From Clostridiales bacterium (GTDB lineage Bacteria; Bacillota; Clostridia; Christensenellales; Aristaeellaceae), in assembly GCA_012512355.1 (NCBI GenBank), contig JAAZEI010000260.1, positions 1 through 12,525 on the forward strand: a DNA stretch of 12,525 nt. Reading direction: 5' to 3'. Each line of letters starts with the position of its first letter. Position 1 is the first letter of the stretch. Of this stretch, positions 5,432 through 12,525 are shown piece after piece. The translations under genes and the position numbers were made by a program. The notes below the pieces were generated by a model. That model did no database searches. It was not told where the DNA came from and was given only the letters and a program-made list of their open reading frames with translations.

Positions 5432-6202
5432 ATGGCAAAGATTATCGCGATTGCGAACCAAAAAGGTGGTGTGGGCAAAACCACGACCGCCGTCAATCTG
5501 GCTGCCTGCCTGGCTGAGCTTGGACAAAACGTGCTGCTCATTGACATGGATCCACAGGGCAACGCCACCAGCGGCTTGGGACAAAAGGCAGGCACGGCCA
5601 CCAGCTACGAAGTGCTGTCAGGCACCGCAGACATGGCGCAGGCGGTCATCAAGACGCAGATACCGGGACTCAGCCTCCTGCCGGGCGATATTCGCATGGC
5701 AGCAGCTGAAGTTGAACTGGTGCAGATTGATGAGCGCGAGCACCAGCTGGGACGTATGCTGCAGGACCAGCTGCAGTTTTATCACTATGTCCTCATTGAC
5801 TGTCCGCCATCGCTGGGACTGCTCACCATCAATGCCCTCACGGCAGCAGACAGCGTGCTGGTACCCATCCAGACAGAATATTATGCCCTGGAAGGCGTCA
5901 CCTCCCTGATGAAGACTGTTGACCGCATCCAGCGCTCCGTCAACCGTCAGCTCAAGCTTGAAGGGGTTGTGCTCACCATGTATGACGGCCGCACCAACCT
6001 GTCGCTGCAAGTGGCATCTCAGGTCAAAAAATACTTCAAGGGCAGCGTCTACAGTACCATCATTCCGCGCAATGTGCGCCTTGGCGAAGCACCCAGCCAT
6101 GGGCTGCCCATTCACGCCTATGACCCCAAGAGTGCGGGCGCTGATGCCTACCGCGCCCTGGCAAGGGAGCTCATCAGGCGCAATCCGCCCCAGAAGGGAT
6201 AA
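5432..6202 (+). CDS. parA: Chromosome-partitioning ATPase ParA (Soj)
   Basis: Walker-type ATPase that binds nucleoid DNA as an ATP dimer and is released by ParB-parS complexes, aiding origin segregation and, in Bacillus, regulating DnaA. 256 aa, standard Soj length with no N-terminal HTH extension, as expected for a chromosomal rather than P1-type plasmid ParA. Deviant Walker [10 protein letters not shown] (11-19) with signature Lys11 and catalytic Lys16; switch [14 protein letters not shown] (38-50); Walker [17 protein letters not shown] (121-136) with Asp123. The ATG at 5432 follows TAGGAGC, which overlaps the upstream stop; the TTG at 5414 in the same frame is unlikely. parB follows after 6 bases. 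Confidence 0.97.
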   Translation: MAKIIAIANQKGGVGKTTTAVNLAACLAELGQNVLLIDMDPQGNATSGLGQKAGTATSYEVLSGTADMAQAVIKTQIPGLSLLPGDIRMAAAEVELVQIDEREHQLGRMLQDQLQFYHYVLIDCPPSLGLLTINALTAADSVLVPIQTEYYALEGVTSLMKTVDRIQRSVNRQLKLEGVVLTMYDGRTNLSLQVASQVKKYFKGSVYSTIIPRNVRLGEAPSHGLPIHAYDPKSAGADAYRALARELIRRNPPQKG

Positions 6203-6208
6203 GCAGAC

Positions 6209-7048
6209 ATGAAGAAAAACGCGCTGGGCCGGGGCCTTGATGCCCTCATGCCACAAGCTGATTATGAAAATAGCGTACAGGAAATCGCAATAGACCTGGT
6301 GGATATCAACCCCGGTCAGCCCCGCAAGAAGTTTGACCAGGATGCTTTGCAACAGCTGGCAGACAGCATTGCCCAGGTCGGCCTTTTGCAGCCCATTTTG
6401 GTGATGCGAAAGGGCGGGCGCTTTGCCATCATCGCCGGTGAGCGCCGCTACCGTGCCTGCCGCCTGGCAGGGCTCAAGACCATTCCCATCATCGAGAAAA
6501 CCTACACCGGCGAAGAGAGCATGCTGGCCGCCCTGGTGGAAAACCTGCAGCGCGAAGACCTCAACCGCATGGAAGAGGCGGCCGCCATCCGCGAGCTGAT
6601 GGATGTCACTGGCTTTACCCAGGAAGAGGCGGCAAAGCGTCTGGGCAAATCGCGCTCCGCGGTGGCCAATGTGCTGCGCCTGCTCAACCTGCCGCCCCTC
6701 ATCCAGGAAATGTTGCGCAATAACCTCATCAGCGAGGGGCACGCCAGGGTGCTGGCCAGCGTCAAGGACCTTGAGTGGAAACTGCAATTGGCCCAAATTA
6801 CCATCGATGAGGGGCTCAGCGTGCGCGCCCTGGAGGCCAGGGTACACAAACCGCTCAAAGCAACTGCGCCCCAGGCACCCCCGCGCTTAGCGCCTGAGCT
6901 GGATGACTTTGCCAGGCGTCTGCAGCGCCTGACGGGTGTGCGCACAAAAATCACCGGCGACCTGCAGCAGGGCAAGCTGACCCTGGTCTACAAAAGCGCA
7001 GAGGAGCTCGAATCGCTCTATCAGGCCCTCGAAGGGCTTTTGCCGTGA
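6209..7048 (+). CDS. parB: Chromosome-partitioning protein ParB (Spo0J)
   Basis: CTP-dependent clamp that loads at parS sites, spreads along DNA and recruits SMC while stimulating ParA. 279 aa, normal length. Opens with the family motif ALGRGLDALMP (5-15). The CTP-binding N-domain shows GERRYRA (77-83, the Arg box needed for spreading) and ENLQRED (111-117). The HTH for parS lies at about 136-160 (FTQEEAAKRLGKSRSAVANV), and a C-terminal dimerisation domain at about 228-279. No parS palindrome was spotted in the window. Its TGA overlaps the GTG start of the following transporter gene by 4 bases (GTGA), so they are translationally coupled. Confidence 0.97.
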   Translation: MKKNALGRGLDALMPQADYENSVQEIAIDLVDINPGQPRKKFDQDALQQLADSIAQVGLLQPILVMRKGGRFAIIAGERRYRACRLAGLKTIPIIEKTYTGEESMLAALVENLQREDLNRMEEAAAIRELMDVTGFTQEEAAKRLGKSRSAVANVLRLLNLPPLIQEMLRNNLISEGHARVLASVKDLEWKLQLAQITIDEGLSVRALEARVHKPLKATAPQAPPRLAPELDDFARRLQRLTGVRTKITGDLQQGKLTLVYKSAEELESLYQALEGLLP

Positions 7049-7962
7049 AAAGATCGCTGAAGGGCAACCTGCTGCTGGCTGTCGCTTCCCTGATTTGGGG
7101 CACCGCTTTTGTGGCGCAAAGTTTGGGGATGGAGTACATCGGCCCCTTTACTTTCATGACCTCCCGCTCCTTTGTGGGCACCATCTCCCTGCTGCCGGTC
7201 ATCGCCCTGCAAAACCGTTACAGGAAAAAACACCTCAAGACGACGCACATTCCGTCCTTAAACAAAAAGGCGCTCATCAAGGCTGGGATTGTCTGCGGCC
7301 TGATATTGAGTGTGGCCTCCAACTTGCAGCAATATGCCATGCAGTACACCACAGCCGGCAAAACCGGCTTTTTAACCGCCCTGTATATCCTGCTGGTACC
7401 CCTGGCGGGCTTCTTTTTTGGCAAAAAACCACCCCGCCTGCTGTGGTTTAGCATAGCGGGCGCTACGGTTGGCCTGTATCTGCTGAGCGTCACCAGCAAG
7501 TTCACCATCGAGCCAGCCGATTTGCTGGTCATCGCCTCGGCTTTTGTCTTCACAGGCCACATCATGGCTGTGGATTACTATTCGCCCAAGGTGTCGGGGG
7601 TGCAGCTGTCGGCCCTGCAGTTTTTGGTGGCAGGACTCACCAGCGCCGTCCCCATGTTTATTTTTGAAAATCCCCAGTGGGCCAACATCATCAAAAGCAG
7701 TCTGCCCATTTTGTATGCGGGCGTCCTGTCAAGCGGTGTGGCCTACACCCTGCAGATTATCGGCCAGCGCCTGACCACCGCCACCATGGCCAGCCTGATT
7801 ATGTCAGCCGAGTCAGTATTCGCCCTCATCGGCGGGATGCTGATATTGGGCGAGAGCCTGACAGGCCGCGAGGCCATGGGTGCCGCCCTGCTGCTGCTTG
7901 CCATTATTTCTGCCCAGCTGGTGCAGTCACGCGCGAAAGGAATCACTCATGAAGCTGTTTAA
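7045..7962 (+). CDS. EamA/DMT-family permease
   Basis: 305-aa integral membrane protein with about ten hydrophobic segments in two repeats, the EamA (drug/metabolite transporter) architecture. The first helix carries the typical LLLAVASLIWGTAFVAQ (9-25), and the second half repeats the pattern, ending in SLIMSAESVFALIGGMLI (about 252-269), a very common EamA signature near the last helices. The N-terminus (KRSLKG) is basic, fitting an inside N-terminus. It starts at GTG 7045, overlapping the parB stop; the nearby GAAGGG is only a fair ribosome binding site, so coupling to parB translation is likely. The 3' end overlaps the next gene by 14 bases. Substrate cannot be predicted; family members export amino acids, metabolites or drugs. 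Confidence 0.92.
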   Translation: MKRSLKGNLLLAVASLIWGTAFVAQSLGMEYIGPFTFMTSRSFVGTISLLPVIALQNRYRKKHLKTTHIPSLNKKALIKAGIVCGLILSVASNLQQYAMQYTTAGKTGFLTALYILLVPLAGFFFGKKPPRLLWFSIAGATVGLYLLSVTSKFTIEPADLLVIASAFVFTGHIMAVDYYSPKVSGVQLSALQFLVAGLTSAVPMFIFENPQWANIIKSSLPILYAGVLSSGVAYTLQIIGQRLTTATMASLIMSAESVFALIGGMLILGESLTGREAMGAALLLLAIISAQLVQSRAKGITHEAV

Positions 7963-8965
7963 ACCCTTGACCATCAAAAATATGACCCTTAAAAATCGCC
8001 TGGTCATGCCGCCCATGTGTATGTATTCTGCCATTAACCAGGATGGCATGGTCACCCCTTTTCATATCGCCCACTACACCGCCCGCGCCATAGGCCAGGT
8101 GGGCCTGATTATTGTGGAGGCCACCGGCGTCACCCCCCAGGGACGCATCAGCAATGAGTGCTTGGGCCTGTATGATGACGACCAGATCGCCGGCATGCAG
8201 CAGGTGGTCGACAATGTGCACTACGCCGGCAGCAAAGTTGCCCTGCAGCTCAACCACGCCGGGCGCAAATCACAGACAGATACCTTCCCCCACCTGGCGC
8301 CCTCGGCTGTCTGCTACAACCATTATGCCGTCAATTATGACGAAATGACCCAGGCGCAGATCAATGAAGTGGTCGAAGCCTTTGCCCAGGCGGCCCGGCG
8401 CGCGGATGAAGCCGGCTTTGACGGCCTGGAGATCCACGCGGCCCACGGCTACCTGATCCACCAATTTTTAAGCCCGCTGGCAAACCAACGCAGCGATGCC
8501 TACGGCCAGGATCGCTCTTTGTTTTTAAACCAGGTGGTCGATGCCGTGCACAGCGTCTGGCCCCGGGAAAAGCCCCTGTGGCTGCGCATCTCCGCCACCG
8601 ATTGGCTGGAAGGCAGCGTCGCGGTGCCGGATTGGTGCGGCTTTATCAATGGGCTCAAAGGTAAAATCGATATGGTGCATGTCTCCAGCGGTGCCCTGCA
8701 AAAGGCGGATGTCCACGTGTACCCAGGCTATATGCTGCCCCTGGCGCAGGGTATCCAGGCAGGTACGGGACTGCCCACCATCAGCGTGGGCTTGCTGAGC
8801 GATGAGCAGCTGATCATCAACGCCCTGGAGGATGACAGGTGCACCCTCGTGGCCCTGGGCCGTGAGCTGCTGCGCAGCCCCAACAAGCTATGTGAGCTGG
8901 CGGCACAATATGGCCGAATGGATCTGGTGACCAAAGCCTATGAACGGGCCTATCTGGAAAAATAA
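7949..8965 (+). CDS. namA: NADPH dehydrogenase / ene-reductase of the YqjM (NamA) type
   Basis: FMN-containing Old Yellow Enzyme that reduces activated C=C bonds of enones and some nitro compounds with NADPH; cytosolic. The ATG at 7949 gives 338 aa, the same length as B. subtilis YqjM. Features of the YqjM subclass: MPPMCMYS (20-27) with the redox-tuning Cys24 and Tyr26; IIVEATGVTPQGRIS (54-68); Gln100; HAAHGYLIHQFLSP (163-176) with substrate-binding His163 and His166; GRELLR near the C-terminus for FMN phosphate. The usual YGGSxENR segment is shortened to YGQDR (about 185-189). GAAAGG precedes the start, which lies inside the end of the transporter gene (14-base overlap). Last gene of the parAB operon; physiological substrate unknown. 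Confidence 0.93.
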   Translation: MKLFKPLTIKNMTLKNRLVMPPMCMYSAINQDGMVTPFHIAHYTARAIGQVGLIIVEATGVTPQGRISNECLGLYDDDQIAGMQQVVDNVHYAGSKVALQLNHAGRKSQTDTFPHLAPSAVCYNHYAVNYDEMTQAQINEVVEAFAQAARRADEAGFDGLEIHAAHGYLIHQFLSPLANQRSDAYGQDRSLFLNQVVDAVHSVWPREKPLWLRISATDWLEGSVAVPDWCGFINGLKGKIDMVHVSSGALQKADVHVYPGYMLPLAQGIQAGTGLPTISVGLLSDEQLIINALEDDRCTLVALGRELLRSPNKLCELAAQYGRMDLVTKAYERAYLEK

Positions 8966-8980
8966 ATAAAAAAATAACCA

Positions 8981-9020
8981 AAAAAAGCAGCGGCGCAATT
9001 TAGTTTGCCCGCTGCTTTTT
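8981..9020. terminator. Bidirectional intrinsic terminator
   Basis: A run of A's and GCAGCGG (8982-8993) pairs with CCGCTGC and TTTTT (9009-9020): 12 perfect pairs with A5/T5 flanks around a 15-base loop. It ends the five-gene parAB operon on the + strand and the convergent dehydrogenase gene on the - strand, whose stop is 12 bases away. Confidence 0.92.
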
Positions 9021-9031
9021 GCTGCTGTTAT

Positions 9032-10111
9032 TTATCTGCTGATGTAGTTGCTTCTCACATTTTTTATCGTCTCGATGCGCTGCTGCGCGAATATCTTGGC
9101 GGCCTGCTGGCTGGGCACGCCTTCCTTGTCGGCGATGGCCAGTATCTCAAGCAGGCGATCGTATATCTTGGCGGTGTCAGATATCGCGCGGTCTTTATTG
9201 TATCCCTGCAGCTCATGGTAGACATTGATGAGGCCGCCGGCGTTGATGACAAAATCCGGGCAGTAAATGATGCCCCTATCCATGATCATCCTGCCATGCA
9301 GGTCTTCATCCAGCAGCACATTGTTGGCAGAGCCGGCAATGATGGGCGCCTTGATTTGCGGGATGGTATCCGAATTGAGGCTGCCGCCCAGCGCGCAGGG
9401 GGAGAACACATCCACCTCCTGGCTGTAGATATCCTCAGGCGCCACAAACGCTACCTTGGGATGCTCTGCCTTCATGCGGTCAATGTGCTTTTGACTGATT
9501 TCGGTAAAGTAGATTTTCTTGGCCCCTGCCTCCAGCAGATAGCCGATGAGGTAGTAGCCTGTTTGGCCCGCACCCTGCACGGCGAAGCTATAATTCTCGA
9601 TATCGGCATTGCCGTACTTGCGCTGCAGGCCGGCCTTGACGCCATAAAATACGCCCAGGCCTGTGATGGGCGAAGGGTTGCCCGATTTGCCCTCCAGGCC
9701 CACGACGTGGTCGGTCTCCATCGCCACATAGCCCATGTCCTTGGTGGAGGTGTTGACATCCTCCGCCGTGATATAGCGCCCATTGAGGCTTTGCACATAA
9801 CGCCCCAGAGCGCGAAAGTAGGCTTCGCTCTTCACAGCGGCCGCGTCACCTATCAGCACGGTCTTTCCACCGCCCAGGTTGAGGCCGGAGGCAGCTGCCT
9901 TGTAGGTCATGCCGCGCGCCAGACGCAGACAATCCACCAGCGCATCCTCTTCGCTGGCGTAGTTCCAAATCCTCGTCCCGCCAAGCGCCGGGCCCAGGGT
10001 GGTATCGTGAATAACGGTGATTCCCTTCAGCCCCGTATACTGATCATAGAAGTGGACCACCTGTTCATAGTGATGTTTCTGCATGTGTTCAAAGACCTTG
10101 AGTTCGCCCAT
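9032..10111 (-). CDS. Leucine/branched-chain amino-acid dehydrogenase
   Basis: NAD-dependent oxidative deamination of leucine, valine or isoleucine to the 2-oxoacid plus ammonia, or the reverse. 359 aa, close to Bacillus leucine dehydrogenase along its whole length. Seen: TTLGPALGGTR (37-47); MTYKAAASGLNLGGGK (68-83) with Lys71 and catalytic Lys83; NGRYITAEDV (110-119); GNPSPIT (144-150); Rossmann GAGQTG (180-185) with an acidic Glu204 at the end of the second strand, favouring NAD over NADP; SPCALGG; IAGSANN; VINAGGLINV. GGGAGGG lies just before the ATG. It stands divergent to the butyrate kinase and 2-oxoacid oxidoreductase genes, which would use its product. Valine or phenylalanine preference cannot be excluded. 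Confidence 0.93.
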   Translation of the reverse strand: MGELKVFEHMQKHHYEQVVHFYDQYTGLKGITVIHDTTLGPALGGTRIWNYASEEDALVDCLRLARGMTYKAAASGLNLGGGKTVLIGDAAAVKSEAYFRALGRYVQSLNGRYITAEDVNTSTKDMGYVAMETDHVVGLEGKSGNPSPITGLGVFYGVKAGLQRKYGNADIENYSFAVQGAGQTGYYLIGYLLEAGAKKIYFTEISQKHIDRMKAEHPKVAFVAPEDIYSQEVDVFSPCALGGSLNSDTIPQIKAPIIAGSANNVLLDEDLHGRMIMDRGIIYCPDFVINAGGLINVYHELQGYNKDRAISDTAKIYDRLLEILAIADKEGVPSQQAAKIFAQQRIETIKNVRSNYISR

Positions 10112-10143
10112 AGCACCCTCCCTATCATATGTTCTGTGGGCAC

Positions 10144-10172
10144 ATTATATTCTCTGCGGGGGTGAATCGCAA
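10144..10172 (-). promoter_or_regulatory. Promoter of the amino-acid dehydrogenase gene
   Basis: On the - strand, TTGCGA (10172-10167), 17-base spacer, TATAAT (10149-10144, exact). Transcription would start near 10137, about 26 nt before the ATG, leaving room only for the ribosome binding site. The rest of the 10112-10293 spacer is AT-rich; a rightward pair TTGCAT (10199-10204)/TATTCT (10222-10227) is too weak to call for the butyrate kinase operon. Confidence 0.7.
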
Positions 10173-10293
10173 GGGTTTGTGGGAATTATGTTTTTTTGTT
10201 GCATTTATGAGCATTTTAAGTTATTCTGTCTCTGAACACAAAGCCCTGCAATGTCCACTTATTGGTAATATTCTCACAAGATGAGGAGCTCTT

Positions 10294-11355
10294 ATGAAGA
10301 TACTGGCCATCAACCTGGGCTCAACCTCCACCAAACTGGCTGTCTTTGAAGATACTGTCCCAGTGAGCACGGTCTGCCTGCGCCACCCCAAAACGGAACT
10401 GGCGAGGTACGCCGGCATCATGGCGCAGAAGGACTACCGCAGGAGCTTGATGGATGAGTGGCTCAGCGCAAACGGCCACCACCCCTCGCAGATGGATATC
10501 ATCGTCAGCCGCTGCGGCCCCATCCGGCCCATGGCAGGCGGTACCTACCTCATAGACGAAGCGGCCATCCATGACGCCACCGACTGCCGCTATGGCGAGC
10601 ACGCGGCCAATATCGGCCTGCTCATCGCGGATGAATGGCAGCGCACCTTTGGTATCCCCGCCGTGTTTGTCGACCCGCCCTGCACAGACGAGCTGGATAC
10701 GGTCGCCCGGGTCTCGGGTTACGAGGGCATTGCCCGCCGCAGTGTCTTTCACGCCCTCAACGCCAAGCGCGTCATCCGCCTGTATTGTGACAAGGCGGGG
10801 CTGGACCCCCTTTGCAGCAGCTTTATCGTAGCCCACCTGGGCGGCGGCATCAGTGTAGCCGCCTTTGAAAATATGCGGGCCATAGATGTCACCAACGCCA
10901 TCGACGGCGAAGGCCCCTTCTCGCCGGAGCGTTCGGGCAGCCTGCCCAGCGCCGGCCTGCTCAAACTGGTCAGCAGATTTGAAGGCAATGCAAAGGCGCT
11001 GCACACTGCCTTATACAGGCAGGGCGGCCTGCAAAGCTACTTTGATACCAACGACGTGGCGGCGCTGATTGACAGGGCGCAGAATGAGCCCGCGGTGCGT
11101 CTGGTGCTGGATGCCATGTACTACAATATCGCCAAGGCCATCGGCGCGATGGCGACCGTGCTGTCGGGCAAGGCAGCACAGATTATCCTCACCGGCGGCA
11201 TGGCACACAATGCGGATGTGACAGACAGCATCAAAGCGCGCGTCGCCTTTATCGCCCCTGTCACCATCTACCCGGGCGAGGATGAACTGGCGGCACTCGC
11301 CCAGGGCGCCTATCGCTGCATCACAGGCCTTGAACAGGCCGGGAGGCTGTCATGA
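10294..11355 (+). CDS. buk: Butyrate / branched-chain fatty acid kinase
   Basis: Transfers phosphate from butyryl- or branched-acyl-phosphate to ADP, giving the free acid and ATP. 353 aa, the usual Buk length, in the ASKHA (acetate kinase-like) fold. Seen: phosphate-1 loop LAINLGSTSTKLAVF (4-18); SRCGPIRPMAGGTY (71 onward), the acyl-binding region; AHLGGGISVAAF (about 184-195), the ATP-binding glycine turn; DGEGPFSPERSGSLP, a Buk hallmark distinguishing it from acetate kinase; TGGMAHN near the C-terminus. GAGGAG (10283-10288) precedes the ATG. The stop overlaps the start of the next gene (ATGA). The absence of ptb beside it, together with the VOR genes downstream and leucine dehydrogenase upstream, suggests branched-chain acids as the main product, but butyrate remains possible. 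Confidence 0.93.
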   Translation: MKILAINLGSTSTKLAVFEDTVPVSTVCLRHPKTELARYAGIMAQKDYRRSLMDEWLSANGHHPSQMDIIVSRCGPIRPMAGGTYLIDEAAIHDATDCRYGEHAANIGLLIADEWQRTFGIPAVFVDPPCTDELDTVARVSGYEGIARRSVFHALNAKRVIRLYCDKAGLDPLCSSFIVAHLGGGISVAAFENMRAIDVTNAIDGEGPFSPERSGSLPSAGLLKLVSRFEGNAKALHTALYRQGGLQSYFDTNDVAALIDRAQNEPAVRLVLDAMYYNIAKAIGAMATVLSGKAAQIILTGGMAHNADVTDSIKARVAFIAPVTIYPGEDELAALAQGAYRCITGLEQAGRLS

Positions 11356-12035
11356 CAACCAACACCTTTCCCCTGCCGGGCCGTCGGCTGTTTATTATCC
11401 TGGGGGCTTATGGCACCGGCAAAACAGAAATCTCCGTCAACCTGGCCCTGCAGCTGGCGCAAGCCGGCCGGCAGACGGCCCTGTGCGACCTGGATATCGT
11501 CAACCCCTATTTCCGCTCGCGCGACAAGGCAGCCCTTCTGCAGGAGGCCGGCATCCGCCTGATTGCACCCCCGGCCTTCACCCGCGCGGCCGATCTGCCC
11601 GCCATACCCGCCGGCCTGTGGCAGGCCATCCTCGATGAGAGCCTATCAAGCGTGCTGGATGTGGGTGGCGACAAGGAAGGCGCCCGTGTGCTGGCGGCCT
11701 ACAATGAGCAGATTAAGCAGTACAATCCCTGCATCTGGTATGTGTTCAACGCCTCGCGCTACGACAACGATACAGCAGACCATGCCCTGCATAGCCTGCG
11801 CCAGATCCAGGACTATGCCGGTCTGCAGGCAGACGGCATCATCGCCAACACCCACCTGCTGGCAGAGACCACCCCTGACACAGTGCTTGAAGGCGCTGCC
11901 AGGGCGCAGGAGCTGTCCTGGCTGTCGGGTCTGCCCCTGGTGTGCTACGCGCTTGAGGAGACAATAGCGGGACAATTGCCTCAGCTGCAGCCTCAGCTGC
12001 CCCTCAGGCTGTACATGAAGCGACCCTGGGAATAG
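11352..12035 (+). CDS. Uncharacterised P-loop ATPase between buk and the VOR genes
   Basis: 227 aa, no signal peptide or membrane segment. Walker A is GAYGTGKT (18-25), lacking the extra Lys of the ParA/MinD deviant Walker A. Next comes LCDLDIVNPYFRSRD (44-58), a switch-I-like segment recalling MinD/Mrp proteins, then a Walker B-like VLDVGGD (101-107), in which GGD replaces the usual PxG. No conserved Cys pair for an Fe-S scaffold is present. It overlaps buk by 4 bases (ATGA), and the ferredoxin-like subunit follows 58 bases later, so it belongs to the same operon. Proteins with this GxYGxGKTE...DIVNPYFRSR pattern occur in Clostridia beside 2-oxoacid oxidoreductase genes, to my recollection, without an assigned role. 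Assembly or maturation of the oxidoreductase is an inference from position only. Confidence 0.85.
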   Translation: MTTNTFPLPGRRLFIILGAYGTGKTEISVNLALQLAQAGRQTALCDLDIVNPYFRSRDKAALLQEAGIRLIAPPAFTRAADLPAIPAGLWQAILDESLSSVLDVGGDKEGARVLAAYNEQIKQYNPCIWYVFNASRYDNDTADHALHSLRQIQDYAGLQADGIIANTHLLAETTPDTVLEGAARAQELSWLSGLPLVCYALEETIAGQLPQLQPQLPLRLYMKRPWE

Positions 12036-12093
12036 AACATTTTTACTCGCAGCTTTTTCACGCCATGACAACATATATAATGAGGAGATAACC

Positions 12094-12315
12094 ATGAAAG
12101 GCATCGTCACCTTCAACCTTGACCGCTGCAAGGGCTGCGGCCTTTGCGTCGCCATCTGCCCCGTGCAGTGCCTGCGCCTGAATACCAAAGTAACCAACAT
12201 CAAGGGCTACCACCCCTCGGGCATCGCCGAGCCCGAAAAGTGCATTGCCTGCGGCAACTGCGCCAAAATATGCCCCGATTCTGTGATCACCGTGCGAAAG
12301 ATAGTGGAGAAGTAA
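12094..12315 (+). CDS. vorD: 2-oxoacid:ferredoxin oxidoreductase, delta (2x[4Fe-4S]) subunit
   Basis: 73-aa ferredoxin-like electron-transfer subunit with two complete [4Fe-4S] motifs: [12 protein letters not shown] (12-23; C12, C15, C18, C22) and [12 protein letters not shown] (50-61; C50, C53, C56, C60). It carries electrons from the thiamine-diphosphate/CoA site of the alpha-beta-gamma enzyme to soluble ferredoxin. The length and the GYHPSGI spacer (38-44) fit KorD/VorD subunits rather than a free ferredoxin. GAGGAG (12082-12087) lies 6 bases before the ATG, and the alpha-subunit gene follows after one base. Substrate class (branched-chain versus 2-oxoglutarate) rests on the VorB-like neighbour. 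Confidence 0.9.
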   Translation: MKGIVTFNLDRCKGCGLCVAICPVQCLRLNTKVTNIKGYHPSGIAEPEKCIACGNCAKICPDSVITVRKIVEK

Positions 12316-12316
12316 C

Positions 12317-12525
12317 ATGCAAAAAGAGCTATGGAAGGGCAATGAGGCCATCGGTGAGGCGGCGGTGCGCGCCGGCTGCAAGGCATACTTTGGCTACCCC
12401 ATCACACCCCAAAACGAGATCCCCGAATACATGAGCCGCCGCATGCCAGAGGTGGGCGGTGTCTTTGTGCAGGCAGAGAGCGAGCTGGCCGCCATCAACA
12501 TGGTGTACGGCGCCTCGGCCGCCGG
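12317..12525 (+). CDS. vorB: 2-oxoacid:ferredoxin oxidoreductase alpha subunit, 5' part (VorB-like)
   Basis: Only the first 69 codons are in the window; the frame is open to the right edge. It begins with [14 protein letters not shown] (8-21) and [15 protein letters not shown] (24-38), the N-terminal pyrimidine-domain signature of alpha subunits. The [10 protein letters not shown] variant is the one I associate with VorB (3-methyl-2-oxobutanoate:ferredoxin oxidoreductase) more than with 2-oxoglutarate enzymes. [17 protein letters not shown] (52-68) follows as in the family. GGAGAAG at the end of the delta-subunit gene serves as ribosome binding site. The enzyme would convert branched 2-oxoacids, CoA and oxidised ferredoxin to acyl-CoA, CO2 and reduced ferredoxin. 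The gamma and beta subunit genes are expected just beyond the window. Confidence 0.88.
   Translation, partial: MQKELWKGNEAIGEAAVRAGCKAYFGYPITPQNEIPEYMSRRMPEVGGVFVQAESELAAINMVYGASAA

Noticed and set aside
5618..6847. 409-codon open frame on the - strand across parA and parB
   Set aside because: Antisense to two secure genes, with repetitive low-complexity translation (Gln, His, Leu) typical of a shadow frame.
8709..8724. CCACGTG core resembling a parS site inside namA
   Set aside because: The flanks do not form the 16-bp TGTTNCACGTGNAACA palindrome; only the central bases match.
9005..10165. 386-codon open frame on the + strand
   Set aside because: It lies opposite the clearly recognised amino-acid dehydrogenase, has no ribosome binding site and resembles no protein family; it is an antisense shadow of a GC-rich gene.
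12076..12081. Exact TATAAT upstream of vorD as an internal promoter
   Set aside because: Transcription would start within or after the ribosome binding site at 12082-12087, and there is no -35 at 16-18 bases; the gene is better explained by read-through from buk.

Overview
The window looks like chromosome of an anaerobic, moderately GC-rich Clostridia-type Bacillota. Three things point that way: strong GGAGG-type ribosome binding sites, Soj/Spo0J-type ParAB with no plasmid genes nearby, and anaerobe-type enzymes (a ferredoxin-dependent 2-oxoacid oxidoreductase, butyrate kinase, a rubrerythrin with an N-terminal rubredoxin domain). No phage, transposase, CRISPR or tRNA gene is recognisable. 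Species cannot be read from this sequence.

Layout. (1) 193-1889, + strand: thymidylate synthase (thyA), dihydrofolate reductase and an 86-aa protein resembling only the middle domain of fatty-acid kinase FakA, closed by a perfect bidirectional hairpin terminator. (2) 1905-2447, - strand: a rubrerythrin-family protein whose two ExxH iron-ligand motifs both lack their Glu. (3) 2691-3026, + strand: a stand-alone OmpR/PhoB-type winged-helix protein without a receiver domain. (4) 3027-3909: 883 bases without a convincing protein gene. Its right-hand two thirds look like a gene for a structured RNA of about 590 nt on the - strand, with a perfect-consensus promoter (TTGACA-18-TATAAT) at 3854-3883, many complementary segments including an 11-bp stem, and an intrinsic terminator at 3260-3286. 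This is the best candidate for something undescribed. (5) 3910-4806, - strand: an RluA-family pseudouridine synthase. (6) 4942-8965, + strand: a tightly packed five-gene operon (unknown 160-aa protein, parA, parB, EamA-family transporter, NamA/YqjM-type ene-reductase) closed by a terminator shared with the next gene. (7) 9032-10111, - strand: leucine dehydrogenase-type amino-acid dehydrogenase with a good promoter. (8) 10294 to the right edge, + strand: butyrate kinase, an uncharacterised P-loop ATPase, the ferredoxin-like delta subunit of a 2-oxoacid:ferredoxin oxidoreductase, and the start of its alpha subunit (VorB-like).

How they fit together. thyA and dihydrofolate reductase form the dTMP/folate cycle: ThyA oxidises methylene-THF to DHF and DHFR reduces it back. 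Regions 7 and 8 make a coherent branched-chain amino-acid catabolic module: leucine dehydrogenase gives the 2-oxoacid, the VOR-type enzyme makes branched acyl-CoA and reduced ferredoxin, and butyrate kinase harvests ATP from the acyl-phosphate. The phosphotransacylase (Ptb) that would link the last two steps is not in the window.
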